Assembly: GCF_944387245.1 (NCBI RefSeq)
Contig: NZ_CALXEE010000006.1
Coordinates: forward strand, 1 to 49,832
Source: an uncultured Intestinimonas sp.
GTDB lineage: Bacteria; Bacillota; Clostridia; Oscillospirales; Oscillospiraceae
DNA length: 49,832 nt
Reading direction: 5' to 3'
In this document: positions 49,405 through 49,832 of the stretch, one piece after another
How positions within the stretch are numbered: the first letter of the stretch is position 1
How the letters are laid out: the number at the start of each line of letters is the position of its first letter
Program-made: the position numbers and the translations under genes
The notes under the pieces: model-generated
What the model was told of the DNA's origin: nothing
The model's input: only the letters and a program-made list of their open reading frames with translations
The model's database searches: none

Positions 49405-49832
49405 ATGAAAAAACTGGTTCGGCGGCTGCTGCCTCTTTTACTGGCTGCGGTCCTGTTGGCGGGAGCCGTTCCCGCCTGGGCGGCCGGCTCCGTCCCAGAC
49501 CCTAGCCCCACCCCTGAGACCCTGAATCAGAAAGTGCTCATGGACCGTTACGACGGTAATCCCATCACCATTACCATCACCAACATCGACGCCGTCAGCC
49601 TGGCGGGCGGTCAGGTGTCCGGATTCAGCGACGTGGCGGTCACCGACTACTTTTCCGACGCGGTGAAGTGGGCCGTGGAGGAGGGGGTCACCCAGGGCAC
49701 CGGCAACGGCGCCTTCTCCCCCAAGTCCACCGTTACCCGGGCTGAGGCGGTCACCTTCCTGTGGCGGGCTGCCGGGTCCCCGGCGCCTAAGACTTCCGCC
49801 TCCTCCTTCTCCGACGTCACCGACCAAAACGC
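49405..49832 (+). CDS. SLH-domain surface protein (5' part, cut by window end)
   Basis: The first 142 codons of an exported protein running off the right edge. Residues 1-27 are a signal peptide (MKKLVRRLLPLLLAAVLLAG, then AWAAG). A short PDPSPTPETL segment follows, then NQKVLMDRYDGNPITITITN, and an SLH repeat begins near residue 74 (FSDVAVTDYFSDAVKWAVEE, then TVTRAEAVTFLWRAAGSP), closely similar to the first SLH repeat of the protein at 10890-12005. ATG at 49405 has AGAGGATGATT upstream. The functional domain lies beyond the window. Confidence 0.88.
   Translation, partial: MKKLVRRLLPLLLAAVLLAGAVPAWAAGSVPDPSPTPETLNQKVLMDRYDGNPITITITNIDAVSLAGGQVSGFSDVAVTDYFSDAVKWAVEEGVTQGTGNGAFSPKSTVTRAEAVTFLWRAAGSPAPKTSASSFSDVTDQN

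Overview
The window looks like chromosome of a GC-rich, Gram-positive anaerobe of the Clostridia, most likely a butyrate-forming gut bacterium of the Oscillospiraceae (Flavonifractor/Intestinimonas/Lawsonibacter type). This is inferred from S-layer-homology (SLH) surface proteins, a Trp T-box leader, CIRCE control of hsp20, a rubredoxin/flavodiiron pair, a 2-hydroxyacyl-CoA-dehydratase-type activase, a 4-hydroxybutyryl-CoA-dehydratase-type enzyme and good Shine-Dalgarno sites. No rRNA, tRNA, CRISPR array or insertion sequence was recognised.

Layout. (1) 0-0.7 kb: hsp20 with a CIRCE operator lying on its promoter. (2) 0.76-6.3 kb, leftward: a D-peptide/D-amino-acid operon (serine hydrolase, 5' stump of a dipeptide permease gene, Asp/Glu racemase, DmpA-type peptidase, DppA-type D-aminopeptidase), preceded by a LysR gene. 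(3) 6.4-10.8 kb, rightward: a 1459-aa double acyl-CoA dehydratase activase. (4) 10.9-13.2 kb, leftward: an SLH protein with a hydrolase-like tail, a PEBP protein and an HxlR regulator with a probable operator. (5) 13.3-16.5 kb, leftward: an acyl-CoA dehydrogenase-EtfA-rubredoxin fusion followed 19 bases later by the flavodiiron protein FprA, which suggests a dedicated electron route from acyl-CoA to O2 or NO. (6) 16.5-17.0 kb: a non-coding array of perfect hairpins. (7) 17.0-18.8 kb: a 2H phosphoesterase and an unknown membrane protein. (8) 18.9-25.7 kb, leftward: a complete, tightly overlapping trpEGDCFBA operon behind a Trp (UGG) T-box.

(9) 26.1-46.4 kb: a catabolic region, mostly rightward and visibly less GC-rich at its left end. 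One transcription unit has a DUF401 membrane protein, a 4-hydroxybutyryl-CoA dehydratase homologue, an Nfu-type Fe-S carrier and a small Cys-rich protein. After a convergent LysR gene come a TRAP transporter (DctP, DctQ, DctM), two enolase-superfamily acid-sugar enzymes, a LarA-like racemase, a split UxaA/SuyAB-type lyase, a C_GCAxxG_C_C protein, an AEC transporter, two AbfT-type CoA-transferases with a DUF169 protein between them, and a CoA-disulfide-reductase/rhodanese fusion. I read this as uptake of a hydroxylated acid, racemisation and stepwise dehydration, CoA activation and entry into crotonyl-CoA/butyrate metabolism. The substrate is unknown, and this is the best candidate here for an undescribed pathway. 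A 28-base near-identical direct repeat (26 of 28) lies just outside each end, at 25796 and 46936.

(10) 46.4-49.8 kb: a stretch of gene debris, a CAP/Ig-like/SLH surface protein, a candidate structured small RNA with its own promoter and terminator, and the start of another SLH protein cut by the window edge.
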